This document shows positions 33,613 to 42,512 of a stretch of 64,000 bases of DNA, piece by piece (within the stretch, counting starts at the first letter, position 1; every line of letters starts with the position of its first letter). The DNA is taken from contig DASSKC010000014.1 of NCBI GenBank assembly GCA_035690885.1, forward strand, positions 10,479-74,478, written 5' to 3'. This DNA comes from Oleiagrimonas sp035690885 (GTDB lineage Bacteria; Pseudomonadota; Gammaproteobacteria; Xanthomonadales; Rhodanobacteraceae). The notes under the pieces are model-generated. The model saw only the letters and a list, made by a program, of their open reading frames with translations. It did no database searches and was not told the DNA's origin. A program made the position numbers and the translations under genes.

Positions 33613-34010
33613 AACGCGAACAATGGTGCGGCGAACAGAATGGCGCCTGCAGCAAACAGAGCGCTCAGCACGTGCACCACGGGCCGGTTGATACGCAGAA
33701 ACACGAACTGCTCGACCAGTCGACCGACCCAGAACAGCGCCATGCCAGCCAGAAACACATGGCCCAGGCGCGTGTGCAACAACTCCAGTGGCAGCCAGAA
33801 GCATACGACGGCAACACCGAAGAATACGTAGATCAGGCGCAGGTTGAGAATCTGCGTCACCGCACGCGTGGGCACATTGGTTCGCTGCAACGCGACCGGC
33901 CAGTCAAACCACTGCCAGAAACCGATATGGAACACGGCGAAGCCGAGGCTGTGCACACCGCACAGCCATATCAGCCATTTGCCGCTCGCCACCGGCACCT
34001 CAAGCCACAT
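33609..34010 (-). CDS. Small four-helix membrane protein of unknown function
   Basis: A 133-residue, strongly hydrophobic protein with about four membrane helices (WLIWLCGVHSLGFAVFHIGF; LRLIYVFFGVAVVCFWLPLEL; VFLAGMALFWVGRLVEQFV; VVHVLSALFAAGAILFAAPLF). Trp and His are frequent in the first helix. I do not recognise the family. The ATG at 34010 overlaps the fadE stop by 11 bases, so it is the third gene of the hydrolase-fadE operon. Confidence 0.65.
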   Translation of the reverse strand: MWLEVPVASGKWLIWLCGVHSLGFAVFHIGFWQWFDWPVALQRTNVPTRAVTQILNLRLIYVFFGVAVVCFWLPLELLHTRLGHVFLAGMALFWVGRLVEQFVFLRINRPVVHVLSALFAAGAILFAAPLFAL

Positions 34011-36468
34011 GCAACTCGCGCGCCGTGGACTTGTCGCGCACCACGGCGGCGCGCAACTCGTCGGGACTGAAGTCATCCACGGCAATGAACTCCGCACTGG
34101 TCTCGTGCAGGTGCCTGAGTTGCGCATGCTCTTCGGCACTCAGGACCCCTGCCTGCTCGGCTTCGGCCAACTGGTCGAGGTACTCGTGGGCGGTGACTTG
34201 CCCCGACTTGCGCGCCTTGGCGAACTTGCGCTCGAGCGGTTCGGCGGCAATGACCTCGGGCAGCAACGCATTCAGGCGCGCGACGACATTGTTTTCCGAT
34301 GGCGTCAGGCTGGTCCACTCGAGCATGCGCGTGCGGGCATCGTTGGGCGCGGTGAGGATGGCCGCCACGCGGCGTCCCAGACGATCGGAAGGCGGCACTT
34401 CGCGACGACCGAACGGGAACACCAGCAGGTGCAGCAGCCAAGCCACCGGACGCACCGGAAAGTTGCGGATCACGCCGTCAAGCGCCATCTGCATTTCCCA
34501 CACGCTGTTGTGGAACGCCCAGGCCAGCAAGGGGCGATCGGATTCGGGTCGCCCCTGGTCCTCGTAATGCTTGAGCATGGCGCTGGCAATGTACAAATGG
34601 CTGAGCACGTCACCCAGACGCGCGGACAGCTTTTCCTTGAACTTCAACTTGCCGCCGAGCACGCCCATGGCCACGTCCGCGCACAAGGCCAGCGCCGCGG
34701 AGTAACGGTTGAGCTTGCGGTAATAGCGCCGCGTGTAGTCATCGCCCGGCACCTTGCCGATCTTCGCAAAAGTCACGCCCAGCACCAGCGCGCGCACGGC
34801 GTTGGAGATACCGAAGCCGATGTGGCCGAACAGCGCCTTGTCGAACGTGCGCAGCTTCTCGCGCGCGTCATCCATGGCCAGCGCCTGCATCTCCTTGAGC
34901 ACGTACGGATGACAACGAATGGCGCCCTGTCCGAAGATCATCAGACTGCGCGTCATGATGTTGGCGCCCTCGACCGTGATGCCGACCGGCACACCCTGCC
35001 AGCCACGGCCCAGATAATTGGATGGCCCGAGCTGCACGCCCTTGCCGCCATGCACGTCCATGGCGTCGCTGGCGACCATGCGGCCCCACTCGGTAGCGTG
35101 GTATTTGCCGATCGCCGAGGCCACTGCCGGCTTCTCGCCGCGATCGACCGCGGCCGCGGTGGCGCGCGACAAGGCCGTGGCCGCATAGGTGTGTCCGCCG
35201 ATCCGCGCCAGCGCTTCCTCGACGCCCTCGAAACGACCGATGGCAATGCCGAATTGCTTGCGCAGCCGCGCGTAAGCGCCCGTCGCGGCCACGCACATCT
35301 TGGCCCCGCCGACGGCATTGGACGGCAGCGAAATGGCGCGCCCCACCGACAGGCACTCGACCAGCATGCGCCAGCCGTGGCCGGCCATGTCGGCACCGCC
35401 GATCAGGGTCGACAGCGGCACGAACACGTCCTTGCCGCGCACCGGACCGTTCTGGAACGGATTGTTGAGCGGCAGATGACGACGGCCGATTTCCAGGCCC
35501 TCGGTCTCGCGCGGCAACAACGCCAGCGTAATGCCGAGGTCTTCGTTGTCACCCAGCAAATGCTCGGGATCGTACATGCGGAAGGCCAGGCCGACGATGG
35601 TCGCCACCGGCGCCAGGGTGATGTAACGCTTGTCGAAATTCAGGCGCACGCCGAGCACATGGGCGCCTTCCCACTCGCCCTTGCAGACCACGCCGTAATC
35701 GGGGATGGAGGTGGCGTCGGAACCCGCGGTCGGGCCGGTCAGCGCGAAGCAGGGAATCTCGCGACCGTCGGTCAGGCGCGGCAGGAAATGATCCTTTTGT
35801 TCGTCGCTACCGTAATGGAGCAGCAATTCCGCCGGCCCCAGCGAGTTGGGTACGGCCACGGTGGAGGCGACGGTCATCGAGCGGCTGGCGATTTTCTGCA
35901 ACACCGCCGAATGCGCCAGCGCGGAAAACTCCAGACCGCCATATTGCTTCGGGATGATCATGCCGAAAAACTTGTTGGCCTTGATGAAATCCCAGACTTC
36001 GTCGGGCATGTCGCCCAGTTCATGGGTGATTTGCCAGTCGTCGATCATGGCGCACAGCTCTTCGACCGGGCCGTCCATGAACGCCTGTTCCTCGACCGAC
36101 AGCTGCGGCTTGGGCTCGGCCATCAGTTTTTTCCAGGCCGGCTTGCCGGAAAACAGCTCGCCCTCGAAACCGACCGTACCGGCTTCCAGCGCGGTCCGTT
36201 CGGTCTCGGACAGCTTCGGCGTGACCTTGGCGAATTTGGCCAGCAACGGCGCGGTGATGCGCTGGCGGCGCAAGCCGTCGATGTTGAGCGGCAGCGCGAT
36301 CAACGCGAACACCACCAAGGTCACGATCCACGCGATCGGCACCTGACACAGCAGGCCGACGACCACGATGGCCACTGCGGTCGCCAGCGACCACACGCGC
36401 AAACCGGTGCGAAACCAGGCGCAAACGCCGGAAACGATCAGCGCGGCAATGAAGGGGAGAATGAACAT
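34000..36468 (-). CDS. fadE: Acyl-CoA dehydrogenase, FadE type
   Basis: An 822-residue acyl-CoA dehydrogenase close in length to E. coli FadE. Two N-terminal membrane helices (about 1-60) precede the dehydrogenase core: FGMIIPKQYGGLEFSALAHS, CFALTGPTAGSD (FAD/substrate region), and DAMDVHGGKGVQLGPSNYLG. A C-terminal extension unique to FadE-like enzymes follows (FPVRPVAWLLHLLVFPFG). It carries out the first oxidative step of beta-oxidation at the membrane. The true start is ATG 36468 with AGAGGTG upstream. It follows the hydrolase gene after a 4-base gap. Confidence 0.93.
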   Translation of the reverse strand: MFILPFIAALIVSGVCAWFRTGLRVWSLATAVAIVVVGLLCQVPIAWIVTLVVFALIALPLNIDGLRRQRITAPLLAKFAKVTPKLSETERTALEAGTVGFEGELFSGKPAWKKLMAEPKPQLSVEEQAFMDGPVEELCAMIDDWQITHELGDMPDEVWDFIKANKFFGMIIPKQYGGLEFSALAHSAVLQKIASRSMTVASTVAVPNSLGPAELLLHYGSDEQKDHFLPRLTDGREIPCFALTGPTAGSDATSIPDYGVVCKGEWEGAHVLGVRLNFDKRYITLAPVATIVGLAFRMYDPEHLLGDNEDLGITLALLPRETEGLEIGRRHLPLNNPFQNGPVRGKDVFVPLSTLIGGADMAGHGWRMLVECLSVGRAISLPSNAVGGAKMCVAATGAYARLRKQFGIAIGRFEGVEEALARIGGHTYAATALSRATAAAVDRGEKPAVASAIGKYHATEWGRMVASDAMDVHGGKGVQLGPSNYLGRGWQGVPVGITVEGANIMTRSLMIFGQGAIRCHPYVLKEMQALAMDDAREKLRTFDKALFGHIGFGISNAVRALVLGVTFAKIGKVPGDDYTRRYYRKLNRYSAALALCADVAMGVLGGKLKFKEKLSARLGDVLSHLYIASAMLKHYEDQGRPESDRPLLAWAFHNSVWEMQMALDGVIRNFPVRPVAWLLHLLVFPFGRREVPPSDRLGRRVAAILTAPNDARTRMLEWTSLTPSENNVVARLNALLPEVIAAEPLERKFAKARKSGQVTAHEYLDQLAEAEQAGVLSAEEHAQLRHLHETSAEFIAVDDFSPDELRAAVVRDKSTARELHVA

Positions 36469-36472
36469 GACA

Positions 36473-37384
36473 TCACCTCTGGTTTGCGGAAATGGCCGTA
36501 TCCGGCCACGCGCCGGACGCATCCGGCAAAGACTGTACAAAACGTGCGATCGCTTGCGTGAAAGCACGATTGTCATCGCCTGCCAGCATGTGCGTGGCAG
36601 CAGGTAGTTGCTGGTGTCGCGCATGCGGCACCAGCTCGAGAAATTCGTTGATGGTGGCGTCCGAGACCATGTCGCTGCGCCCGCCCGACAGCAGCAATAC
36701 CGGCACGTCGACGCGACGCGCGGCAGCGAGCAGACGCGGTTGGTAGTCCGCGGCGACCGCGGCAACGGAATCGAGCATGGCCGGATCCCAATGCCAGCGC
36801 AGGCGGCCATCCGCACCGCGATGCAGCAGCGGCGCAAGCGCGTCGGAACGCTTGCGCTCGCGACGATGCGGCAGATATTCCGACACCGCGCGTGCAGCCT
36901 GTTCGTGATCGGCGAATCCGTCCGGATGCGCACGCATGAACGCCATCACGCGGTCGGAGCCGGCCGACTCCCAGCGCGGCGTGATATCGACCAGAACCAG
37001 TGCCGAAAACGGTACCGGATCAACTTCACCGGCCAGCACCAGACCCATCAACCCGCCCATCGACGCACCCACCAGCACCGGTGGTTGCGGCTGCGCCGCG
37101 GCCATGCGCGCCATGTCGTCGACGAATTGCTCCATCGCGTAGGCGCCGCCGTCGACACGACCACTGTCACCGTGCCCGCGCGCATCGAAGCTTACGCAGC
37201 GACACCCGGCATCGGCCAGTGCCTGCGCGCTGGCGCCCCAGGCGCCGCGGGTCTGTCCGAAACCATGGGCAAACAGCAACGACGGCGCGCCATCGGCACG
37301 CCGGCAATCCCAGGCCAATGACACCCCGTCGGCTGCTTGCAGCGTGCCGGTCTCGAGGTCGGGTGTGTGGAAAGAATCAACCAT
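36473..37384 (-). CDS. Alpha/beta fold hydrolase
   Basis: A 303-residue alpha/beta hydrolase. The oxyanion block LLFAHGFGQTRGAW, the nucleophile elbow VGASMGGLMG (Ser), an acid residue in LLSGGRSDMV and the catalytic His in LPAATHMLAGDD are in the expected order. It is probably a carboxylesterase or thioesterase; the link with fadE suggests fatty acyl substrates (inference). The ATG lies at 37384, inside a palindrome likely bound by the divergent TetR protein. Confidence 0.82.
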   Translation of the reverse strand: MVDSFHTPDLETGTLQAADGVSLAWDCRRADGAPSLLFAHGFGQTRGAWGASAQALADAGCRCVSFDARGHGDSGRVDGGAYAMEQFVDDMARMAAAQPQPPVLVGASMGGLMGLVLAGEVDPVPFSALVLVDITPRWESAGSDRVMAFMRAHPDGFADHEQAARAVSEYLPHRRERKRSDALAPLLHRGADGRLRWHWDPAMLDSVAAVAADYQPRLLAAARRVDVPVLLLSGGRSDMVSDATINEFLELVPHARHQQLPAATHMLAGDDNRAFTQAIARFVQSLPDASGAWPDTAISANQR

Positions 37385-37400
37385 ACGCAAGAGTATGGTT
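37379..37400. promoter_or_regulatory. Candidate TetR operator AACCATAC-GCAAGA-GTATGGTT
   Basis: A perfect 8-base inverted repeat with a 6-base spacer covering the start codon of the hydrolase gene, in the divergent region with a TetR-family gene. Length and symmetry fit TetR-type operators. Binding here would block the hydrolase-fadE operon. Confidence 0.65.
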
Positions 37401-37595
37401 TCGGCAAACACCCGTGTCAACCGTCGCTCGAAGCTGGCCGGATTCCATCCGTGGCAGGCAATCCCGACGGCGGAATGCTTGCCGGGTACATCTGCAGGTC
37501 GCGCGCGCCGGACCGACGCTTGCAGTTGACGGACAGCCGGCGAACCGTTTGCGCAGCGCATGCCCGCAAACGCACATCGCGCTACCATCGGGCGA

Positions 37596-38171
37596 ATGAA
37601 CGAACCAAGCAAACCCGAACGCACGCGCCTGACCGCCGAAGACTGGGAGAGTGGCGCCCTCGACATGATCGCCGAGGAAGGCGTCGGTGCATTGGCGATC
37701 GAAGCCCTGGCACGCCGCCTGGGTGTGACCAAGGGCAGCTTCTACTGGCACTTCCGCAATCGCGAAGCCTTGCTGCAAGCCGCCCTGCAACGCTGGGAAG
37801 ACAACGACGAAACCGAAGTGCTGGCCAAGATCGAGCCGATTGCCGATCCGCGTGCGCGCTTGCGTGCAATGTTCGATTTCGTGGCGCGCGAGTTGCCATC
37901 GCACCGCATCTACGCGGCGCTGCTCAAGGCGCTGGATCATCCGGCGGTGCTGGCCCTGATGGCGCGCGTGTCCGAACGACGCATGGACTTCCTCGCCGCC
38001 GCGTACCGCGAAGCGGGCATGAACGCGCCCCAGGCCCAGCACCGCGCGCGCCTGACCTACGCCTCCTATGTCGGCTTCATGCAGATCAACATGACGCTGG
38101 GCCTGCCACGCCTGTCACACGAAGAGTTCGACGCCTACGTCGATCACGTGACCGAGACGCTGGTGCCCTGA
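37596..38171 (+). CDS. TetR family transcriptional regulator
   Basis: A 191-residue regulator. The N-terminal helix-turn-helix (about residues 25-65) includes ALAIEALARRLGVTKGSFYWHFRNREALL, the classic TetR DNA-binding segment. The C-terminal ligand/dimer domain contains FDFVARELPSHRIYAAL. ATG 37596 was chosen over 37560. It is divergent from the hydrolase-fadE operon and likely controls it, perhaps in response to acyl-CoAs. Confidence 0.88.
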   Translation: MNEPSKPERTRLTAEDWESGALDMIAEEGVGALAIEALARRLGVTKGSFYWHFRNREALLQAALQRWEDNDETEVLAKIEPIADPRARLRAMFDFVARELPSHRIYAALLKALDHPAVLALMARVSERRMDFLAAAYREAGMNAPQAQHRARLTYASYVGFMQINMTLGLPRLSHEEFDAYVDHVTETLVP

Positions 38172-38179
38172 CACAACCT

Positions 38180-40969
38180 TCAGAAGTGAAAGCGCACACC
38201 GGCATTGGCCGCGAACGCGTGATAGCGATTGACGGCCCCTTGCGCGTTGACATCCACATACCAGTCCCACGCACGACTGATGCGCGTGTCGAGCTTGATG
38301 CCAACCTGCCCCACATTGCGCACCAGTGATTGCCCGGTCACGGTGAATGCCGCCGCCGGTGCGCCGACGAGCGACGCGCTGAAATCGAGCCTGGTGCCGG
38401 ACAACACACGCTGCCACGCGGCATGACCGGTCAATACGCTTCGCCCTCCCGCCCAGGCAAAACGCCGATGCATGCGCACGCCGAGACGGCCCAGCGCAAC
38501 CTCATGGTGATGCGATCGCGCGCTGAGACCGAAGCCACCCGCACCGTGCTCGGCAAACGCGCCTTGCTTGATCCGCATCGTGCCCAGGGCGACATAGGGC
38601 GTGACGAAGCCGAAGCCTTTGCCCACTTCCAGCGTGATGCGCCCGACGCCATCACTGCGCTGCGTGTGGATGACCTGCAGCGCATGGCCGATCAGCGCCG
38701 TGCGCCGTACCTTCACGTCGACATGGGTCCAGGTCGCGCGTCCGGACAGGTAAATCCCGCCGGGAAAGCGATAGCGCGCATACACGCCGCCCAACGTGTT
38801 CTGCTGCGTGACGCGTCCAGCCAGACTGTCCAGATGACTGGTTGCGCGACCCTCGCCAAGCAACAAGCCAGCGCTGAAATGCCTGCCCAACGGCACATCG
38901 ACACCTGCCAGCATGCCGTGCCCGCGCGAGCGCGCCGACGCATAGCCCGATTGCGACAAACCGCTGTCACTGGAAAGGCCCTGCACCCACAAACCTGCAT
39001 CGTCGCCCGGCCGCATGCCGTTCTGGCGCAGCGCGACCGCATGGTCGACCTGACGCGCCGTGGCCGCCTCGATGGCACCCACGGTCGCGTGGATTTCACC
39101 TGACAGGCTGCGCACACTGGCCATGGCCCGCGCCCGTCCGCGCGTGCCCAGAAACCTGGCCGCGGTGTCGAGGAATGCAGTGTGTTGCGCTGCAAGACCG
39201 CCGCTCCAGCCATCGGCTTGCCGCAGGGCGTTGTCCAGACCGCGGGAGGCAGCCGCAACGACCGGTGTCGACTGCGGCACGGACTGCACCACAGCCTTGC
39301 GCTCAAGCGCCGCCGTCACCGTGGTATCCGTGTACGACACATTGGCCGTATAGAAGGCCAATGCGGACGCATCGCTGGTGGCGAACGTGCCAGTCACCTT
39401 GCCGGCGGTCAACAAGGTTTCGGTCGCCTTCGGCGTGTAGCTGTCCCGCGGCGGCGTGATCAACAACGTACCATCGAGACGGGCGGTCTGCCCGACCGTG
39501 AGCGGATGGCCCAGCGCGACAGCCGTGGTGCCGCCTGCACCGGACGTGTAGTTGCCGGTGATGGTCAGGCCCCGACCGGTCACGGCACGGATGCTCGCGA
39601 CGGTACCGGCCACGTTGTGCACGCCGGCATGCACGATGCCATCGCCCGCCAGTACGCCGCCATCCAGCATCACGTCCGACGCCAGCGAGCCGCCGAGATG
39701 CAGGCGCCCGCCGTGGATGACGGTACCGCCGCTGAAGCTGTTGTCGGCACTCAAGGTCAGGACGCCCTGTCGGTTTCCGTCCAGCGTCAACGAGCCGGCG
39801 CCGGAGATGGCATTGCCAAAGGTGCTTTGCGCAGCACCGATGTCGGCCACAAAGTTGCCGACGAACTGTGCCGGGCCATGCATGGCCCTGGCCGCATCCA
39901 CCAGGCCCCAGCCAAATGTCGCATTGGGTTGATTCGGGTCTCCGCCACCCAGATGCGTGGCAGTGGTGAGCAAGGTTTGCTGCACGTTGTGCCCGCTCAT
40001 CCACGGGTAGGCTTGCCAGACCAGCGCCGCCACACCGCTGACCGTGGCCGCCGAGGTCGAGGTTCCGTCGGCATGGCCGGTAGTGAACTCCGACCCCGCG
40101 ATCGGAATGAACTTGGCCTCCCCCGGCGCCGCCAGACACCAGTCGGCGGCAACGCCACATCGCGCCGAGGAATCGTCCAGACCACCCACCCGTCCATTGT
40201 CGTCGACGCGGACATTGACCACGGCCAGCCAGCCCTGCTGCAACACCCCGACCGTCGATGGCGCCGCCGCGTAGGCACTCAACTTGTCCGGGCCGGCATT
40301 GCCCGCCGCCCACACCAGCAACGATCCGCCATCGACCAGGCCCTGGAAACTGCCGATGAACTGCTTGAATCCGGGATCGGACGGATCTTCCCCGGTGGCA
40401 CCCATCGAGTAATTGAACAGGCGCTCGCCCTGGCGGTAGAACGTTTCGGCATCGGACGCTCCAACGCCGCAGCCGCCCTGCTCGTCCGAGCAGATCTGGC
40501 CCACATACAGTTCCACGTCCGGGGCCACGCCGCCGACAAACTTGTCGGTCCTGGCGCCGGCCAGTGTCTGCGCCATCACGCTGCCGTGGCCGGTGCTGTC
40601 GTTCGGGGTGTCCGCGCCGCCATCGACCAGCATGTTGCGGAAGTGGATCGTCAAATGCGCAAGCGGCGCCAGTGACGGATCAATGCCCGAATCCATCAAC
40701 GCAACCTTGACGTGCTTGCCGGTATAGCCCGCCTTGTGCGCTTCGATCACGTGGGTGGGCGTCAGTTGGTTGTAAGCCGGATAGCGGCCCGATCGGTCCG
40801 ACGTCATGCCGCCGGGCGCCGGATCGCAACCCGATTTGCACGTATCGGCCGGTTGCGGCTGTGGCGCGTCCGGGCGCACGTTGCTGCCACCACCGCAGGC
40901 GGACAACGAACCGGCGAGAGCCAGGGAAATGGCGGCGGCCAGCGCCAACCGAAAAGGGGAGATCTGCAT
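38180..40969 (-). CDS. Subtilisin-like serine protease autotransporter
   Basis: A protein of about 929 residues. The N-terminal signal ends in LAGSLSACGGG, a lipobox. An S8 protease domain follows with Asp in VALMDSGIDP, His in DSTGHGSVMAQ and Ser in GTSTSAATVSGVAALV, plus the oxyanion region WAAGNAGP. A beta-helix passenger segment with autotransporter repeats comes next (SADNSFSGGTVIHGGRLHLGG). The C-terminal outer-membrane beta-barrel of about 280 residues ends in VRFHF, the terminal Phe required by the BAM machinery. The start at 40969 gives the clean signal; an in-frame ATG at 41029 is less likely. Confidence 0.9.
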   Translation of the reverse strand: MQISPFRLALAAAISLALAGSLSACGGGSNVRPDAPQPQPADTCKSGCDPAPGGMTSDRSGRYPAYNQLTPTHVIEAHKAGYTGKHVKVALMDSGIDPSLAPLAHLTIHFRNMLVDGGADTPNDSTGHGSVMAQTLAGARTDKFVGGVAPDVELYVGQICSDEQGGCGVGASDAETFYRQGERLFNYSMGATGEDPSDPGFKQFIGSFQGLVDGGSLLVWAAGNAGPDKLSAYAAAPSTVGVLQQGWLAVVNVRVDDNGRVGGLDDSSARCGVAADWCLAAPGEAKFIPIAGSEFTTGHADGTSTSAATVSGVAALVWQAYPWMSGHNVQQTLLTTATHLGGGDPNQPNATFGWGLVDAARAMHGPAQFVGNFVADIGAAQSTFGNAISGAGSLTLDGNRQGVLTLSADNSFSGGTVIHGGRLHLGGSLASDVMLDGGVLAGDGIVHAGVHNVAGTVASIRAVTGRGLTITGNYTSGAGGTTAVALGHPLTVGQTARLDGTLLITPPRDSYTPKATETLLTAGKVTGTFATSDASALAFYTANVSYTDTTVTAALERKAVVQSVPQSTPVVAAASRGLDNALRQADGWSGGLAAQHTAFLDTAARFLGTRGRARAMASVRSLSGEIHATVGAIEAATARQVDHAVALRQNGMRPGDDAGLWVQGLSSDSGLSQSGYASARSRGHGMLAGVDVPLGRHFSAGLLLGEGRATSHLDSLAGRVTQQNTLGGVYARYRFPGGIYLSGRATWTHVDVKVRRTALIGHALQVIHTQRSDGVGRITLEVGKGFGFVTPYVALGTMRIKQGAFAEHGAGGFGLSARSHHHEVALGRLGVRMHRRFAWAGGRSVLTGHAAWQRVLSGTRLDFSASLVGAPAAAFTVTGQSLVRNVGQVGIKLDTRISRAWDWYVDVNAQGAVNRYHAFAANAGVRFHF

Positions 40970-41482
40970 CGAAACACCAAGAAAAAAGTCGAACGGGGCC
41001 ACGCGTCCATCGAAGATGGACGCGTACACGGGCTTGGGAAAATGACGCCGTCGCGATCCCGCATTGAACGCGGTACCGCGATCGCATGTCGCATGCAGCT
41101 GCTACATCAGGCAACCCCCTGCCGGGTTTGCCACAACGCGCCCCGCATCGACCACCAGGATCGAATTCGACATTTCATGTGCCCCCTGCTTGATGGCGAG
41201 CTTGTCGCCAGAACCCGGATCCGGGCTGCTTGCGTCATCGCAACACCACGGATCAAGGTATTGATCTGTGTTGAATGTTTGCATTCTGTCCGTTTGGAGG
41301 TTGTGACGCATATCGCAGACCATGCCGATAAAATGTGTATTTTTCATGAAGATACGTGATTTTGTCTTCACACGTCGAATGCTGTTTTGACGTCGGATCG
41401 GCCTCGGTGGTGTGGCGATCCGCGTGGATCCGGTGATGGCCAGCTAAACCATTGCCGTGCGCCGCGCATCAAAGCTGGCAAG
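40970..41482. other. About 510 bases between the autotransporter and the ECF sigma gene
   Basis: This divergent region must hold both promoters. The part around 41240-41390 is clearly AT-richer than its surroundings. A leftward open frame (41102-41371) exists, but its predicted protein resembles nothing I know and I do not call it. No terminator or clear operator was recognised. Confidence 0.45.
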
Positions 41483-42064
41483 ATGGAAGCCGCCTGCCTC
41501 GCCACCGATGCCGCCATGCCCCGCTCCGACGTCGCGGAAACCGCCGACAACGAACTGGTTCGCGCCGCGGTCGATGGCGACACGGATGCATTCGAGATGC
41601 TGTATCGCCGCCATGTCGGACGCGTTCACGGCACCGTGCTGCGTCTGGTCGGCTACGACCACGCACGGGCCGAGGATCTGGTCCAGGATGCCTTCGTGCG
41701 TGCGTGGCAAAAGCTGGGCAGTTTCCGCCAGCAGAGCGCTTTCGGTACCTGGCTGTACCGGCTGGCGGTGAACACCGCATTGATGGCGCTGCGTTCGCGC
41801 GCCGCCGATCCGATCAGCGTGCCCGGCGATGACGCCTTGCCGGACGCGCCAGACACGCCGTTCTGCCCGGCCGAACGCGATGAACTGGAACGCGCCATCG
41901 CGACCCTGCCACCGCGGGCACGCGCCGTGTTCGTGTTGCATGACGTCGAAGGCTGGAAGCACGACGACATTGCCGCCGAACTGGACATGGCCACCGGCAC
42001 CTCCAAGGCCCAACTGCACCACGCGCGGCAACGCCTGCGTCAGGTGTTGGGAGACACGACATGA
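41483..42064 (+). CDS. RNA polymerase ECF-type sigma factor
   Basis: A sigma-70 family ECF protein of about 193 residues. The region 2 signature is clear (DAFEMLYRRHVGRVHGTVLRLVGYDHARAEDLVQDAFVRAW, then GTWLYRLAVNTALM), and region 4 ends it (LPPRARAVFVLHDVEGWKHDDIAAELDMATGTSKAQLHHARQRL). The start is uncertain: ATG 41483 or 41516, neither with a strong ribosome-binding site. Its stop overlaps the start of the next gene by 4 bases, the usual sigma/anti-sigma coupling. Confidence 0.9.
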   Translation: MEAACLATDAAMPRSDVAETADNELVRAAVDGDTDAFEMLYRRHVGRVHGTVLRLVGYDHARAEDLVQDAFVRAWQKLGSFRQQSAFGTWLYRLAVNTALMALRSRAADPISVPGDDALPDAPDTPFCPAERDELERAIATLPPRARAVFVLHDVEGWKHDDIAAELDMATGTSKAQLHHARQRLRQVLGDTT

Positions 42065-42495
42065 ACGAATTCGAATGGCTCAAACAAACCCGCGCACTCA
42101 AGCAACCGATTGCGCCACGCACCGACCTGTGGTCCGGCATTGCCGAACGCATCGATCCATCCGCGGCGCCAGCCCCCGCGCGCCGACCGCGCCTGCTGCC
42201 ATGGGCGATGGCCGCATCCGTGGCCGCGATCAGCCTGCTGGCCGGCTCGCTGGCATGGCATCAGACGCCGGTATCAACGCCGCGCATGGCAGTGCACAGC
42301 ACACCCGCAACCGTCACGCCGTGGCGGCCGCACGACCCGCGTCTGGTCGGCGCCGCCATCGAGCTCAACAGCGCGCGCCGCGCCCTGGTCCGAGCCATCC
42401 ACCGTGCGCCCCGCGACACCTACCTGCAGCGCATGCTGCTCAACACCAATCGTCAACTGCAACGTCTGCAGCAATTGCAACACCGTGCCGGATGA
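42061..42495 (+). CDS. Putative anti-sigma factor (single-pass membrane protein)
   Basis: A 144-residue protein with a cytoplasmic N-terminal region (MNEFEWLKQTRALKQPIAPRTDLW), a membrane helix near residues 48-65 (LLPWAMAASVAAISLLAGSLAW) and a periplasmic helical tail rich in Gln/Leu. It lacks the zinc-binding HxxxCxxC motif of ZAS-type anti-sigmas. Function is inferred from coupling to the ECF sigma gene and topology. Confidence 0.6.
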   Translation: MNEFEWLKQTRALKQPIAPRTDLWSGIAERIDPSAAPAPARRPRLLPWAMAASVAAISLLAGSLAWHQTPVSTPRMAVHSTPATVTPWRPHDPRLVGAAIELNSARRALVRAIHRAPRDTYLQRMLLNTNRQLQRLQQLQHRAG

Positions 42496-42512
42496 GCCGG
42501 CGAGGAACTGTC

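Noticed and set aside
33844..36561. 905-codon rightward open frame
   Set aside because: It lies opposite the leftward fadE gene and part of the small membrane protein gene. fadE has clear family motifs, and the translation of this frame is His/Gln/Arg-rich without recognisable domains, typical of an antisense frame in GC-rich DNA.
41102..41371. 89-codon leftward frame upstream of the autotransporter
   Set aside because: Low-complexity composition, no ribosome-binding site that I could see, no recognisable family. It could be a real small gene but I cannot support it.
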